NCBI GenBank assembly: GCA_016716185.1
Contig: JADJWV010000002.1
Span: 1,402,501 to 1,466,500 of the forward strand
Origin: Saprospiraceae bacterium
Lineage (GTDB): Bacteria > Bacteroidota > Bacteroidia > Chitinophagales > Saprospiraceae
Reading direction: 5' to 3'
DNA: 64,000 bases
The notes beneath the pieces were generated by a model that saw nothing but the letters and a program-made list of their open reading frames with translations, was not told the DNA's origin and made no database searches. The translations under genes and the position numbers were made by a program. Below are positions 34,935 to 43,651 of the stretch, piece by piece; the first letter of the stretch is position 1, and each line of letters starts with the position of its first letter.

Positions 34935-36794
34935 TTAACCTTCGAGCTCTTTTTCGATGGAAATCCTGCTGATAGGGTGATACAGCGGACTAAAACGGGT
35001 AAAAATCCTCCTTGCATCATTTTGAAAACCGTGATCCATGAGCGCTTCGTATATAGGAAGGATAAATTTTCTGCGACCGACACTTCCCAGGAAATGCTCT
35101 ATAGAAGGCATTATGTAAGAAGTATATTGGTTTTCAATGCTATAAATCATCCACGCACACCGGATCTCTGCATTCCGGCTTTCCTTAAAATTGTAATATC
35201 GATCCAGCTTTAGACAAAGGTCAGGATTTTTTGAATCGGGCAGGTTCCTGATAAAATGCAAATATTCGTGGGTCGACCAATTGGCAGTCTGGATCGTATC
35301 CGGTTCTGAGCCGGAAAGTATTTTTGCTGTATATTCTTCAACCCGATCAAATTTTTGGCGACTGTAATTGCCTGTGACCAAAGGAAAGCCGGGTTTGTAT
35401 ACCCACATGTGTATGGTATCTAACATCGGATCGTTTTCCGGAAGTAATTGTTTTTTTACAAAATCCATGAAGCCTTGTGAAGTATTGGATTTAAATGCAA
35501 ACTCTTTGAAATAAGCCTTTAAAAATGTATCAAGTGCAGCTCTTCCTTTTCGCTCTTCCAGAAAACGGAGCAGTGATTTTCCTTTTTCATAAGCAATATC
35601 AGTTAGTGCTTCTTCCGGATCAATATCTTTTAAATTCAGATGCAGGCAAGTCATGGGGTTGTTTTCTCCCATGTCGTCTATCGAAGTTTTGAGATCCTGT
35701 AATCCCAACAAGCTCAACATGTCTGCGTAATCTTTCCCGTAAAGATTTTCCATGATCCTGCTTTCGATGTAGGTTGTAAATCCTTCGTTCAACCAGAAAT
35801 CATTCCAGCTTGCATTGGTTACGAGATTTCCGCTCCATGAATGGGCCAGCTCATGCGCAAGTAAAGCAGTAAGACTTCGATCTCCGGCAATGACGGTTGG
35901 AGTTAAAAATGTCATTCTCGGATTTTCCATACCACCAAAAGGAAAACTTGCAGGCAAAACAATTACATCGTATCGTTCCCAGGGATAGGGTCCGTATAAA
36001 TTTTCCGTGGCGATCAGCATTTTTTCGAGATCTTCAAATTCCCAGCGGGCTTGTTCCAGCCATTCTTTAGGAGCGTATACTCCAGTTCGTTGGCCAATGG
36101 ATTTAAATCCAAAATCACCTACCGCCATTGCCATAAGATATGCAGGAATTGGTAAATCCATTTTGAAATGATAGATGCCCGAATCGTTTTTTTCGGATGC
36201 TCCATCTGCACTCATGACCACCATGAGTTCCTGAGGCACTTTAATTCTAGCCTGGTAAGTAAATCTCATACCGGGTCCGTCGGGACTGGGCACCCAGGAT
36301 CGGGCATAGATCGATTGACTCTGTGTAAATAAAAACGGATGCTTCTTGCTGGCGGTTTGTTCAGCGGGAACCCACTGCAGAGCAATGGCATCTTTTCCGG
36401 TTTCATATTGAATCCTAACTGTTCTTGTATCTTTTGGAATTGGAATAACAAGTCCATTTCCAAGTATGGAATCCTTGGGTGTAATCCTGAAATTGACTTT
36501 GGAGTATTCCGAGCCATTGTAAACTGAAACGTCGAGAATTGTCAATTCCATGAAGTCGAGAATGAGGCTATCACTGCAATTTGTAGCAATTTTATATTCT
36601 GCAGTTCCGGAAATTTTCTGAAGGTCGAAGGAAACTTCCAGATCGAGGTCGAGGTGTTCAACTGAACAGATAAGCGGATTGCTGAAACTGTGTGGATCTT
36701 CTTCGCGAATTATGGAAGCTTTGTTTGGCTGGTCAACACAAGAAATTAAAGCTATTGGAGTAATAATAAGTAAGATTCTGTATAATGTTTTCAT
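34935..36794 (-). CDS. M1 family aminopeptidase (leukotriene A4 hydrolase-like)
   Basis: A 619-residue zinc aminopeptidase exported as a lipoprotein (lipobox LISC near residue 19). It has the substrate-binding GGMENPR loop, the zinc motif HELAHSW with the distant Glu in LNEGFTTYIE, and the catalytic Tyr region AYEKGKSLLRFLE. The C-terminal helical domain resembles that of LTA4 hydrolase. It stands upstream of the S46 peptidase on the same strand and probably works on the same peptides in the periplasm. Confidence 0.94.
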   Translation of the reverse strand: MKTLYRILLIITPIALISCVDQPNKASIIREEDPHSFSNPLICSVEHLDLDLEVSFDLQKISGTAEYKIATNCSDSLILDFMELTILDVSVYNGSEYSKVNFRITPKDSILGNGLVIPIPKDTRTVRIQYETGKDAIALQWVPAEQTASKKHPFLFTQSQSIYARSWVPSPDGPGMRFTYQARIKVPQELMVVMSADGASEKNDSGIYHFKMDLPIPAYLMAMAVGDFGFKSIGQRTGVYAPKEWLEQARWEFEDLEKMLIATENLYGPYPWERYDVIVLPASFPFGGMENPRMTFLTPTVIAGDRSLTALLAHELAHSWSGNLVTNASWNDFWLNEGFTTYIESRIMENLYGKDYADMLSLLGLQDLKTSIDDMGENNPMTCLHLNLKDIDPEEALTDIAYEKGKSLLRFLEERKGRAALDTFLKAYFKEFAFKSNTSQGFMDFVKKQLLPENDPMLDTIHMWVYKPGFPLVTGNYSRQKFDRVEEYTAKILSGSEPDTIQTANWSTHEYLHFIRNLPDSKNPDLCLKLDRYYNFKESRNAEIRCAWMIYSIENQYTSYIMPSIEHFLGSVGRRKFILPIYEALMDHGFQNDARRIFTRFSPLYHPISRISIEKELEG

Positions 36795-36841
36795 AAGCAG
36801 TAACAGTCTTTGACAAACGTATTTATAAGTTAATTGTTTTA

Positions 36842-37513
36842 TCAGAACGCAGATCCCGAATCTTGTCTGAGGGCCGATGTTCCGGAAATCGGGACGGGTT
36901 TGTAATTTTTTAAGTAAAGTTCCGCTTCCGGGCCTAAGTGGAAAATCAAATCCAAAACTGAAAGATGGGGAATAAAAATTGTACCAAATAATTGTTCGTA
37001 ATAGGGATTGGGTGCAAATTGGTTTGCTTTTGTTTGGTTGCGCAGATCCAATGTATCTGAAGGATAATTTAATTTAAATGATTCGGTAAATTCAATTTGG
37101 AAATTCCACTTCAGCCACTTGGATAACTGTTGTAAAGAAGTTTGATTCCATTCGAATAAGCTGGTGGTTTGATTTGAATAAAGGTAGTCCAGTTCGTCCC
37201 GGTAATATTCAAAATAGGGACTTCTCCCGTAAACAGTTTGCAGGTACCGCTGGTGCTGTATTCGCCAGTCGGATTGCTGAAAAATTCTGACCTCCCGAAT
37301 ATTTTTTTGTTGATTTTTTCCTTTTTCGAGGGGAATGGATAAGGTATGTGTACCCTGATGGCTCCCCAGGTTGTATCTGTTTCTGGTTGATTTTTTCTGA
37401 TAATTTTCGTTGATCTCAATGATTAATTTTGGTAACTGACTCAGGTAAGCAGCCAGATGGATGTCCGGAAAAGCCGTAGTGTGGATCAATAGGTTTCGAT
37501 AGCTTTGCTCCAT
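36842..37513 (-). CDS. WbqC family protein
   Basis: A 223-residue cytoplasmic protein of the WbqC family, associated with polysaccharide clusters though its reaction is unknown. Family features are the RNRYNLGSHQGTHTLSIPLE stretch and the LQTVYGRSPYFEYYRDEL segment. The ATG at 37513 (MEQSY) is preferred; a TTG at 37525 would overlap the start of the divergent glycosyltransferase. The start codons of the two divergent genes are 11 bases apart. Confidence 0.88.
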   Translation of the reverse strand: MEQSYRNLLIHTTAFPDIHLAAYLSQLPKLIIEINENYQKKSTRNRYNLGSHQGTHTLSIPLEKGKNQQKNIREVRIFQQSDWRIQHQRYLQTVYGRSPYFEYYRDELDYLYSNQTTSLFEWNQTSLQQLSKWLKWNFQIEFTESFKLNYPSDTLDLRNQTKANQFAPNPYYEQLFGTIFIPHLSVLDLIFHLGPEAELYLKNYKPVPISGTSALRQDSGSAF

Positions 37514-37524
37514 GATCTGATGCA

Positions 37525-38790
37525 ATGAACGCTCAAAGTTATCTCCAAAAACATTCTTATACAGGACAACTCATCGAAGATTTTCCCGATCCTTCTTTGA
37601 CAAGTAGCATCGTAGTGCCTTCATTCAATGAACCTGGCCTATTTGAAACCCTTCAAAGCCTGGGAGCTATGCATCCTTCGGTTGGGATTGCGGAACTCAT
37701 CGTGGTGCTTAATCATGCAGAATCATCATCAGTAGACATCAAAGAACTGCATAAAATGCAATTTGAAATGCTCCATGAACAATCGCTTTATATGTCGGGT
37801 TCTAATCTTTCTTTAAAAGTGATACCTCCGGTAGAATTTCCCGATAACATAGCTGGGGTTGGACTGGCCCGAAAAATAGGAATGGATGAAGCGATCAGGA
37901 GATTTGGAAAAATTGAAAAGGAAGGAATATTATATAATATCGATGCCGATTGCCTGATCGATAAAAATTACCTGGTTTTAGCTGACAATTTCTTCAAAAA
38001 ACATCCCCATTTGGATGCATGCAGTATTGGTTTTAAGCACCAAACGCATCTATGCAATGCCAGTGAAGTTGAGGCTATAGAACTTTATGAGTTGCATTTA
38101 AGGCTTTATATCAACTGGCAGAAATATTATGCTTATCCGTTTGCCTTTCAAACTTTGGGTTCCTGCTTTGGAGTTCGGACGGAGGCATACCGGAAACAGG
38201 GAGGCATGAATAGAAGAAAAGCCGGGGAGGATTTTTATTTCCTGCATAAATTCAGCCGACTTGGAAAACTTGGAAATCTTAAGGATTTTCTTGTTTACCC
38301 ATCGGCCAGGATTTCATCACGGGTTCCTTTTGGAACGGGGAAAGCAGTTCAAAAAATTATTAATGGAAATTACAATGGTCAGAATTACCTAAGTTACGAT
38401 CCTAAGGCTATAGGTATATTTTGTAGAGGCTTACAGCAATTGTGTGAGGCCTATGAAGAATTAAAGAGTCATATCAAATCCTGGTCAACGGCAATTGCCG
38501 AACCCGTTTTTAGAAAGTTTTTAGAGTCCCGCGATTTTTCAGAAGTGCTGAAGGAGATTTTCAATAACAGTGGGAACAAAACGAATTTTCAAAACAGGTT
38601 ATCGAAATACCTGGATCCATTCTTACTTATGAAGTTTCTGCATGAAGCAGCAAACCAGGGTTTCCCCGGAAAGCCCGTTATGGATTCATTTTATGCATTC
38701 CGGAATGAATGCATGGCAGATCAAAAGCAAACTGACATTTGTTCAGTCAGCGAAGCCCTTGAGATCATGAGAAATTTTGATATAAATTGA
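37525..38790 (+). CDS. Glycosyltransferase family 2-like protein
   Basis: A 421-residue GT-A type enzyme. The N-terminal beta-strand is SSIVVPSFNEPG, the metal-binding DxD appears as YNIDADCLID (about residues 143-146), and the acceptor side has GGMNRRKAGEDFYFLHK with the catalytic ED. The C-terminal 120 residues are helical. No membrane helix is seen. With the divergent WbqC gene it fits surface glycan synthesis; donor and acceptor are unknown. Confidence 0.83.
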   Translation: MNAQSYLQKHSYTGQLIEDFPDPSLTSSIVVPSFNEPGLFETLQSLGAMHPSVGIAELIVVLNHAESSSVDIKELHKMQFEMLHEQSLYMSGSNLSLKVIPPVEFPDNIAGVGLARKIGMDEAIRRFGKIEKEGILYNIDADCLIDKNYLVLADNFFKKHPHLDACSIGFKHQTHLCNASEVEAIELYELHLRLYINWQKYYAYPFAFQTLGSCFGVRTEAYRKQGGMNRRKAGEDFYFLHKFSRLGKLGNLKDFLVYPSARISSRVPFGTGKAVQKIINGNYNGQNYLSYDPKAIGIFCRGLQQLCEAYEELKSHIKSWSTAIAEPVFRKFLESRDFSEVLKEIFNNSGNKTNFQNRLSKYLDPFLLMKFLHEAANQGFPGKPVMDSFYAFRNECMADQKQTDICSVSEALEIMRNFDIN

Positions 38791-38890
38791 AAGGTATGGT
38801 TATGCTTCTGGCCAAATACGCCATTGAACCTCCTGGACAATATTAAACAAAATAGATTTTATTGTTTTACTTTGGAACAGAATAGGGTAT

Positions 38891-39868
38891 ATGAATTCAT
38901 ACGGTAAAAATTTTAGAATCCAAATTTATGGAGAATCCCATGGACCAGCTATTGGTGTTATCATAGATGGTCTGCCACCTGGAATTCCGATTGATGCAAG
39001 TGATTTTTCTGAAGATATAACGCGCAGAAAACCTGGAAAGCTGGGAACCACAAACAGAGTTGAATCAGATGTTCCCATGTTTTTTTCCGGTGTCTTCGAT
39101 GGGAAAACCACAGGAGCACCCTTGCATATTTCTTTTGAGAATAAAGATGTTCGTTCGGGAGATTATCTGCAGCAATTAGATTTTCCTCGACCAGGTCATG
39201 CAGATTTTGTTGCATTAAAAAAATTTAAAGGATTTCACGATTACCGGGGAGGAGGGCATTTTAGCGGTAGAATGACTGTAGCCTTGGTTGCGGCTGGTGT
39301 TCTTGCGAAGAAACTTATTCATCCCATCCAAATCTCGGCAAATCTAATTGAAGCGGGTGGCTCAACTGATATAGAAAGTTCGGTAGAAGCAGCTCTTAAA
39401 AATCAGGATAGCATTGGCGGAATCATTGAATGTGTTGTGACAGGAGTTCCTGTCGGATTAGGAGAACCATTTTTTGATTCGATAGAATCTAAAATAAGCC
39501 AACTGGTATTCAGTATTCCAGCAGTAAAAGGGATAGAGTTTGGAAGTGGATTTAAGGCAGCAAGAATGACAGGCTCGCAACATAACGATATGTTGTTGGA
39601 TCTGGAAGGTAAGACAAAGACAAATCATTCAGGTGGGATCAACGGAGGGATCAGTAATGGAAATCCAATTATTTTCAGGCTCGCAGTCAAACCCACCAAC
39701 AGCATTTCCCGGTCACAGGAGTCAATAAATGTACAGAGTGGCCAAGTAGAAAAATTTACAATCAGTGGAAGACATGATGCTTGTATTGCATTGAGAGTTC
39801 CGGTTGTAGCGGAGGCTGTTGCAGCACTGGTTCTAGCAGACTTTATTCTGGAAATGAAGATGGGATAA
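38891..39868 (+). CDS. aroC: Chorismate synthase
   Basis: AroC turns EPSP into chorismate, the last common step to aromatic amino acids. The 325-residue protein has the FMN/EPSP motifs: GESHGPAIGVIIDG near the start, RPGHADF, FSGRMTVALVAAG, SQHNDML, NHSGGINGGISNG and the C-terminal GRHDACIALR. It is at the short end of the family (usual 350-400) because loops are reduced, but all signature regions are present. Terminator at 39871. Confidence 0.96.
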   Translation: MNSYGKNFRIQIYGESHGPAIGVIIDGLPPGIPIDASDFSEDITRRKPGKLGTTNRVESDVPMFFSGVFDGKTTGAPLHISFENKDVRSGDYLQQLDFPRPGHADFVALKKFKGFHDYRGGGHFSGRMTVALVAAGVLAKKLIHPIQISANLIEAGGSTDIESSVEAALKNQDSIGGIIECVVTGVPVGLGEPFFDSIESKISQLVFSIPAVKGIEFGSGFKAARMTGSQHNDMLLDLEGKTKTNHSGGINGGISNGNPIIFRLAVKPTNSISRSQESINVQSGQVEKFTISGRHDACIALRVPVVAEAVAALVLADFILEMKMG

Positions 39869-39870
39869 AA

Positions 39871-39905
39871 AAAAACTCCGGTTTAAAAGCCGGAGTTTTT
39901 TTATA
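39871..39905. terminator. Strong bidirectional terminator between aroC and histone-like gene
   Basis: ACTCCGG and CCGGAGT form a GC-rich stem with an 8-base loop; A-run on the left and T-run on the right make it a Rho-independent terminator for both converging transcripts. Confidence 0.88.
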
Positions 39906-39918
39906 ATAATAATAAGAT

Positions 39919-40476
39919 TTACATCTGCATGTCGCCCATTCCAGTTGACATAGGCTCTGCAGCAGGCGCAGGCGCAGGCTTTTTCCTGCCTCTTGTGCTA
40001 CCTTTCTTAGCAGTTGCTTTTTTAGGAGCTGCTTTTTTAGCAGTTGCCTTTTTAGCGCCAGCTTTTTTAGCGGTTGCTTTCTTAGGAGCCGCTTTTTTAG
40101 CGGTTGCTTTTTTAGGAGCTGCTTTTTTAGCAGTTGCCTTTTTAGCACCAGCTTTTTTAGCAGTTGCTTTCTTAGGAGCTGCTTTTTTAGCAGTTGCTTT
40201 TTTAGCACCAGCTTTTTTAGCAGTTGCTTTCTTAGGAGCTGCTTTTTTAGCGGTTGCTTTCTTAGGAGCCGCTTTCTTAGCTGCTGCTTTTTTAGGAGCT
40301 GCTTTTTTAGCAGTTGCTTTCTTAGCACCAGCTTTTTTAGCAGTTGCTCTTTTAGGAGCTGCTTTTTTAGCAGTTGCTTTCTTAGCTCCTGCTTTCTTGG
40401 TGGCTCTTTTTGGTGCCGCCTTTTTAGCAGTTGCTTTTTTCGTGGTTTTTTTAGCAGTTGAACGTGCTTTTGCCAT
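39919..40476 (-). CDS. Histone H1-like Lys/Ala-rich DNA-binding protein
   Basis: A 185-residue basic protein, almost entirely made of repeats of the type ATAKKAAPKK and ATAKKAGAKK, similar to the tail of eukaryotic histone H1 and the bacterial HctB/AlgP proteins. It should bind and condense DNA. The start is ATG 40476 (MAKARSTAKK); the open frame runs on to 40539 but the extra residues are hydrophobic and unlike the protein. The C-terminal tail (PAPAPAAEPMSTGMGDMQM) is acidic/Met-rich. Repeat number probably varies between strains. Confidence 0.88.
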   Translation of the reverse strand: MAKARSTAKKTTKKATAKKAAPKRATKKAGAKKATAKKAAPKRATAKKAGAKKATAKKAAPKKAAAKKAAPKKATAKKAAPKKATAKKAGAKKATAKKAAPKKATAKKAGAKKATAKKAAPKKATAKKAAPKKATAKKAGAKKATAKKAAPKKATAKKGSTRGRKKPAPAPAAEPMSTGMGDMQM

Positions 40477-40687
40477 GATTAATTTTTTTACGTTAACGAA
40501 TAAAAATAAAACATTTGATTCTGAAAAAATGAAACTCATTTATCAAAAATCTTACCAAAGGTATAACATTTTTTAAATATGCAAATTTTTTTTAATATTT
40601 TTTTGAAAAAGCGTAATTTTTTACTATTGGGATTTTTAAAATCAAACTGCAAGCGGAAAGCTACAATTGTCTGAATTCTTAATTTGG

Positions 40688-42766
40688 TCAGAACAGATAA
40701 GTCAACTGGCAGGTTGCCATATAGGTAGAATTTTGTTCAGTCCATGGAGTTATAAACTTCTCAAACGTCCTGAATTCAACAGTTCTGGCTAGCTTGGTTT
40801 CGATACTTAAACTATTTTTCAACTTCAACCGGACATTAAAATAATATCTGAAGCCGCTTCCGGTGTGTGCATGAATTCCAAAATGATGCAAGACGTCGTT
40901 CTCAAAAACATAGATTTTTAATGAACTGTTTTCTATGTCGAAAAAAGCTAGTCTGGCATTAAAATTAAGCTTGGATCCCGGCTTTTTCCATAAAAAATCC
41001 TGAGCGCAATAAAATCCCGAAGGCTTGTTTCTCTCAGAAAGATCCTGTTTAAACTGTATTCTGGTTCTCCAGATCAGGCTTCTGTTCAAAGTCCATTCAT
41101 AAAATAGCTGTGCGGCAATCTTGCAGTCAACAGTTTGGTCCTTCCCTTGTAAAATCAGGTACTCCCGGTCTCTGACGGTTTGTGTGCTGAACTCGATTTT
41201 CGATTTTAGCAGCCATTTCCTTCTTTGTTGTATAGTCCATGCAATGTGATATTGATGATGAGGTGTTTCCAATTCTTTATAGTCTGGAGCAACCCATGGC
41301 TTTTTAGACATCTCGTATCCTAAAGCTATCTTTAATCGATTAGTTAAGCTCATATTGAATTGAAAATTGACGCCTGTTTGATTCCAACTCTGGTTACCTG
41401 TAGCAGGTGTTTGGCTTAAGCGAATATTAAACGCCGGACTGTAATAATAATGCTCCGCCGCAAACTCAGAGCGTTTTCCCAAACCTGCTATCAGGGAGTT
41501 GTGTATGGCTGAGTTCATTCTTGAATCCGATGAGAATTCGCCATTGACTGATATATTCTGAAAAATAACTTTGTAAAAAACGGAACCCAACCATTGATTC
41601 CGATTTTGGGGGAGAAGTACTTTTAATGGATCATGAGCATAGGAGCCATCGTATTGATAAGATTGATATTGAAGTTGGGTGCAAGTTTCAAAGTGCGATG
41701 ACTTGTATTCCATAGCGAATCCGGCTAATCGGTGAATCTGGTTTTTGCGGTTGCTCAACTCGTAGTCGCTGGAATGAATTCCACTTTCCTGAAAACGGAT
41801 GGTCCTGATCTCTTTGTTTTGGCTTCCATCCGCTTCAAAAGTATCCAGACTCGAATCTATGAAATTATGTGATATATAGGTGACCAGATTTAGTTTGGGC
41901 TTGAGATTCCATTTTACCAGCAGCCCTCTCAGCATCTCGTTTTCACCAATCGATGTGTAGGGCTTTGCATGATTGGAATGATTGAAAGAAATTCTGAAGC
42001 CGGGTATCCCACGAAAAAACGATCCATTATCAATCAGTAATCCCAGTCCAAAAGATACGCTGTAATCCCCTACGATGATTTGTTCGACGAGTTTTCCCGG
42101 TTGCCTGAATTCTAAATGAGCTGAAATAAAATCAGGTAACTTCATATCATGGCCAATCAACCAATCCTCCTCAGCATCCTTTTCCATGGTCAATCCATAT
42201 TTGATCCGGTTGCCAAACTTTCCTCTCCATTTTATTAAGACCTTATTTGGATCGGGCTTTGTTGATGCCTTCGAGCTGTCTGCTTGAATATGCTCTGAAC
42301 TGGATTCAAATTTACGGTTCCATCTGAGCAATAATGTTTGATTTTTAATTTTCAATGCTCCGGTGGAGCTCGCTGAACTTTTATGATCTCCTGCTACAAA
42401 GCAATGATTGATCAGCGTCCGCAACTTGTTCAGGGCAATTCCTTGTACCGTTTGTAATTCAAGAACTGAAAGCACAGGTTTATGATTTTGCAAATGCTTA
42501 TAGACCATTTGTGCCTCCCCGGAAGTTAGAAAATCCATTCCTGTCAAATCGCTCAACTTGAGCTTGTTCAAGTCGAGTAATTCAATACCAATTTCAAAAT
42601 AATGCTCCGTTTTCTGGCTCAGGTTTTCAAGTTCAGAGAGTTGTTCTAAAATTTGAAAATTGGAATCTTCTTCCATGTCAATAGCTTGCTGCGCATTTAA
42701 TCCCTGATTCAGAATGAAGCCAATAAGACTAAAGCACCTGGATAGCCAGGCGAATGAGGTGTTCAT
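40688..42766 (-). CDS. Outer-membrane-like protein with N-terminal helix-hairpin-helix domain
   Basis: A 692-residue exported protein (signal peptide ending LNAQ, about 25). Residues 35-120 contain helix-hairpin-helix motifs (IELLDLNKLKLSDLTGMDFL; VLELQTVQGIALNKL) as in ComEA, which bind DNA. The rest (from about 140) is a long beta-rich region ending in an aromatic residue (LTYLF), as in outer-membrane barrels. This HhH-plus-barrel layout is widespread in Bacteroidota with unknown function. A role in DNA uptake is an attractive but unproved idea. Confidence 0.75.
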   Translation of the reverse strand: MNTSFAWLSRCFSLIGFILNQGLNAQQAIDMEEDSNFQILEQLSELENLSQKTEHYFEIGIELLDLNKLKLSDLTGMDFLTSGEAQMVYKHLQNHKPVLSVLELQTVQGIALNKLRTLINHCFVAGDHKSSASSTGALKIKNQTLLLRWNRKFESSSEHIQADSSKASTKPDPNKVLIKWRGKFGNRIKYGLTMEKDAEEDWLIGHDMKLPDFISAHLEFRQPGKLVEQIIVGDYSVSFGLGLLIDNGSFFRGIPGFRISFNHSNHAKPYTSIGENEMLRGLLVKWNLKPKLNLVTYISHNFIDSSLDTFEADGSQNKEIRTIRFQESGIHSSDYELSNRKNQIHRLAGFAMEYKSSHFETCTQLQYQSYQYDGSYAHDPLKVLLPQNRNQWLGSVFYKVIFQNISVNGEFSSDSRMNSAIHNSLIAGLGKRSEFAAEHYYYSPAFNIRLSQTPATGNQSWNQTGVNFQFNMSLTNRLKIALGYEMSKKPWVAPDYKELETPHHQYHIAWTIQQRRKWLLKSKIEFSTQTVRDREYLILQGKDQTVDCKIAAQLFYEWTLNRSLIWRTRIQFKQDLSERNKPSGFYCAQDFLWKKPGSKLNFNARLAFFDIENSSLKIYVFENDVLHHFGIHAHTGSGFRYYFNVRLKLKNSLSIETKLARTVEFRTFEKFITPWTEQNSTYMATCQLTYLF

Positions 42767-43031
42767 AGTAATAGTGTTCTGGAAACGAAAGTAATGAAAG
42801 TATGAAAGCTGTGATCCTCGGCTCAGACCAATTTATCCATCATTTCCGTTAAATAAAGATTCGACTGAATTGGATAAGGAAAAAGCCTGACTCAATTGGG
42901 AGATCCATCAAAAAAATATGAAAACACTGAATTGCCCAACTGCTTAAATCCCTTTTATAAGTATGGAGAAGCCTTGAATGCAGTGGTTATACTTCTGTAA
43001 ACTCCAAAACCCTTTTTTGAAAGATGTTGCT

Positions 43032-43039
43032 TACTTTTG
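43032..43039 (+). promoter_or_regulatory. -7 promoter element of tRNA-Arg(CCG)
   Basis: TACTTTTG fits TAnnTTTG and ends 6 bases before the mature 5' end of the tRNA. Confidence 0.5.
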
Positions 43040-43045
43040 CGGCCT

Positions 43046-43117
43046 GGCCCTGTAGTTCAACGGATAGAATGGGAGATTCCGGTTCTCCAGGTTGAGGTTC
43101 GATTCCTCACAGGGTCA
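43046..43117 (+). tRNA. tRNA-Arg (anticodon CCG)
   Basis: Acceptor GGCCCTG pairs with CAGGGTC (one G-U), D arm GTTC/GAAT, anticodon stem GGAGA/TCTCC with loop TTCCGGT (anticodon CCG, reading CGG), T arm TGAGG/CCTCA with loop TTCGATT. The discriminator is A; CCA is not encoded. Confidence 0.93.
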
Positions 43118-43269
43118 CATTTTTAATCGATTGTACTATTTTTCCTTAACTACAATAAAAGTAATAAAATTTGATGCTCCATTTTTTATTGAATTCCTGC
43201 ATTAAAAGCCATTGAAAAGGCGGTTTTCAACTTACATGCTATTTAAAATTCCAGAGTTTTATTTTTACT

Positions 43270-43638
43270 ATGAGATCTAAACTTCAATCAATTTTTGGTT
43301 TGTACTGTCCGGCATGCCGGCAGGGAAAGTTATTTCCGGCAAAGAGAGTTTTCTTTGATTATACTTTTCAAATGCATCAAAGATGCACGGTATGTAATGA
43401 ATCATTTTTCAGGGAACCCGGATTCTACTATGGAGCCATGTTCATATCCTATATTTTTTCTGGATTTTTTTCTCTCATACTCATGGGGATTCTGATCCTT
43501 GGTTTGGGAATCTATTGGGAATATGCTCTGGGAATATTGATATTTGTGCTGGCTGTTGGCTTTGGTTACTTATTTAAAGTCTCGAGATCCATCTGGCTGC
43601 ACTTTTTTGTTGCATACAAAAAACCCCCAGTACAGTAA
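43270..43638 (+). CDS. DUF983 domain membrane protein
   Basis: A 122-residue protein with an N-terminal zinc-ribbon (CPACRQGKLF, CTVCNESF), the family motif EPGFYYGAMF and two membrane helices (about 57-80 and 83-103). DUF983 members are found in Bacteroidota and alpha-proteobacteria, often near respiratory genes, with no proven role. It follows tRNA-Arg(CCG) after 150 bases and converges on the DUF2207 gene with 13 bases between. Confidence 0.92.
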   Translation: MRSKLQSIFGLYCPACRQGKLFPAKRVFFDYTFQMHQRCTVCNESFFREPGFYYGAMFISYIFSGFFSLILMGILILGLGIYWEYALGILIFVLAVGFGYLFKVSRSIWLHFFVAYKKPPVQ

Positions 43639-43651
43639 CCGCAGTCTGCGT

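Noticed and set aside
39843..40328. 161-codon minus-strand ORF of KKQLLRK repeats
   Set aside because: A second frame through the same repetitive gene, not an independent protein.
40000..40470. Regular short repeats resembling a CRISPR or VNTR array
   Set aside because: The repeats are codons of one protein with no unique spacers; the same holds for the 14-mers at 13066, which have no spacers.
39929..40576. 215-codon plus-strand ORF rich in Ala, Leu and Phe that looks like a membrane protein
   Set aside because: It is the complement of the Lys/Ala repeats of the histone-like gene; the repeat codons leave the opposite frame open.
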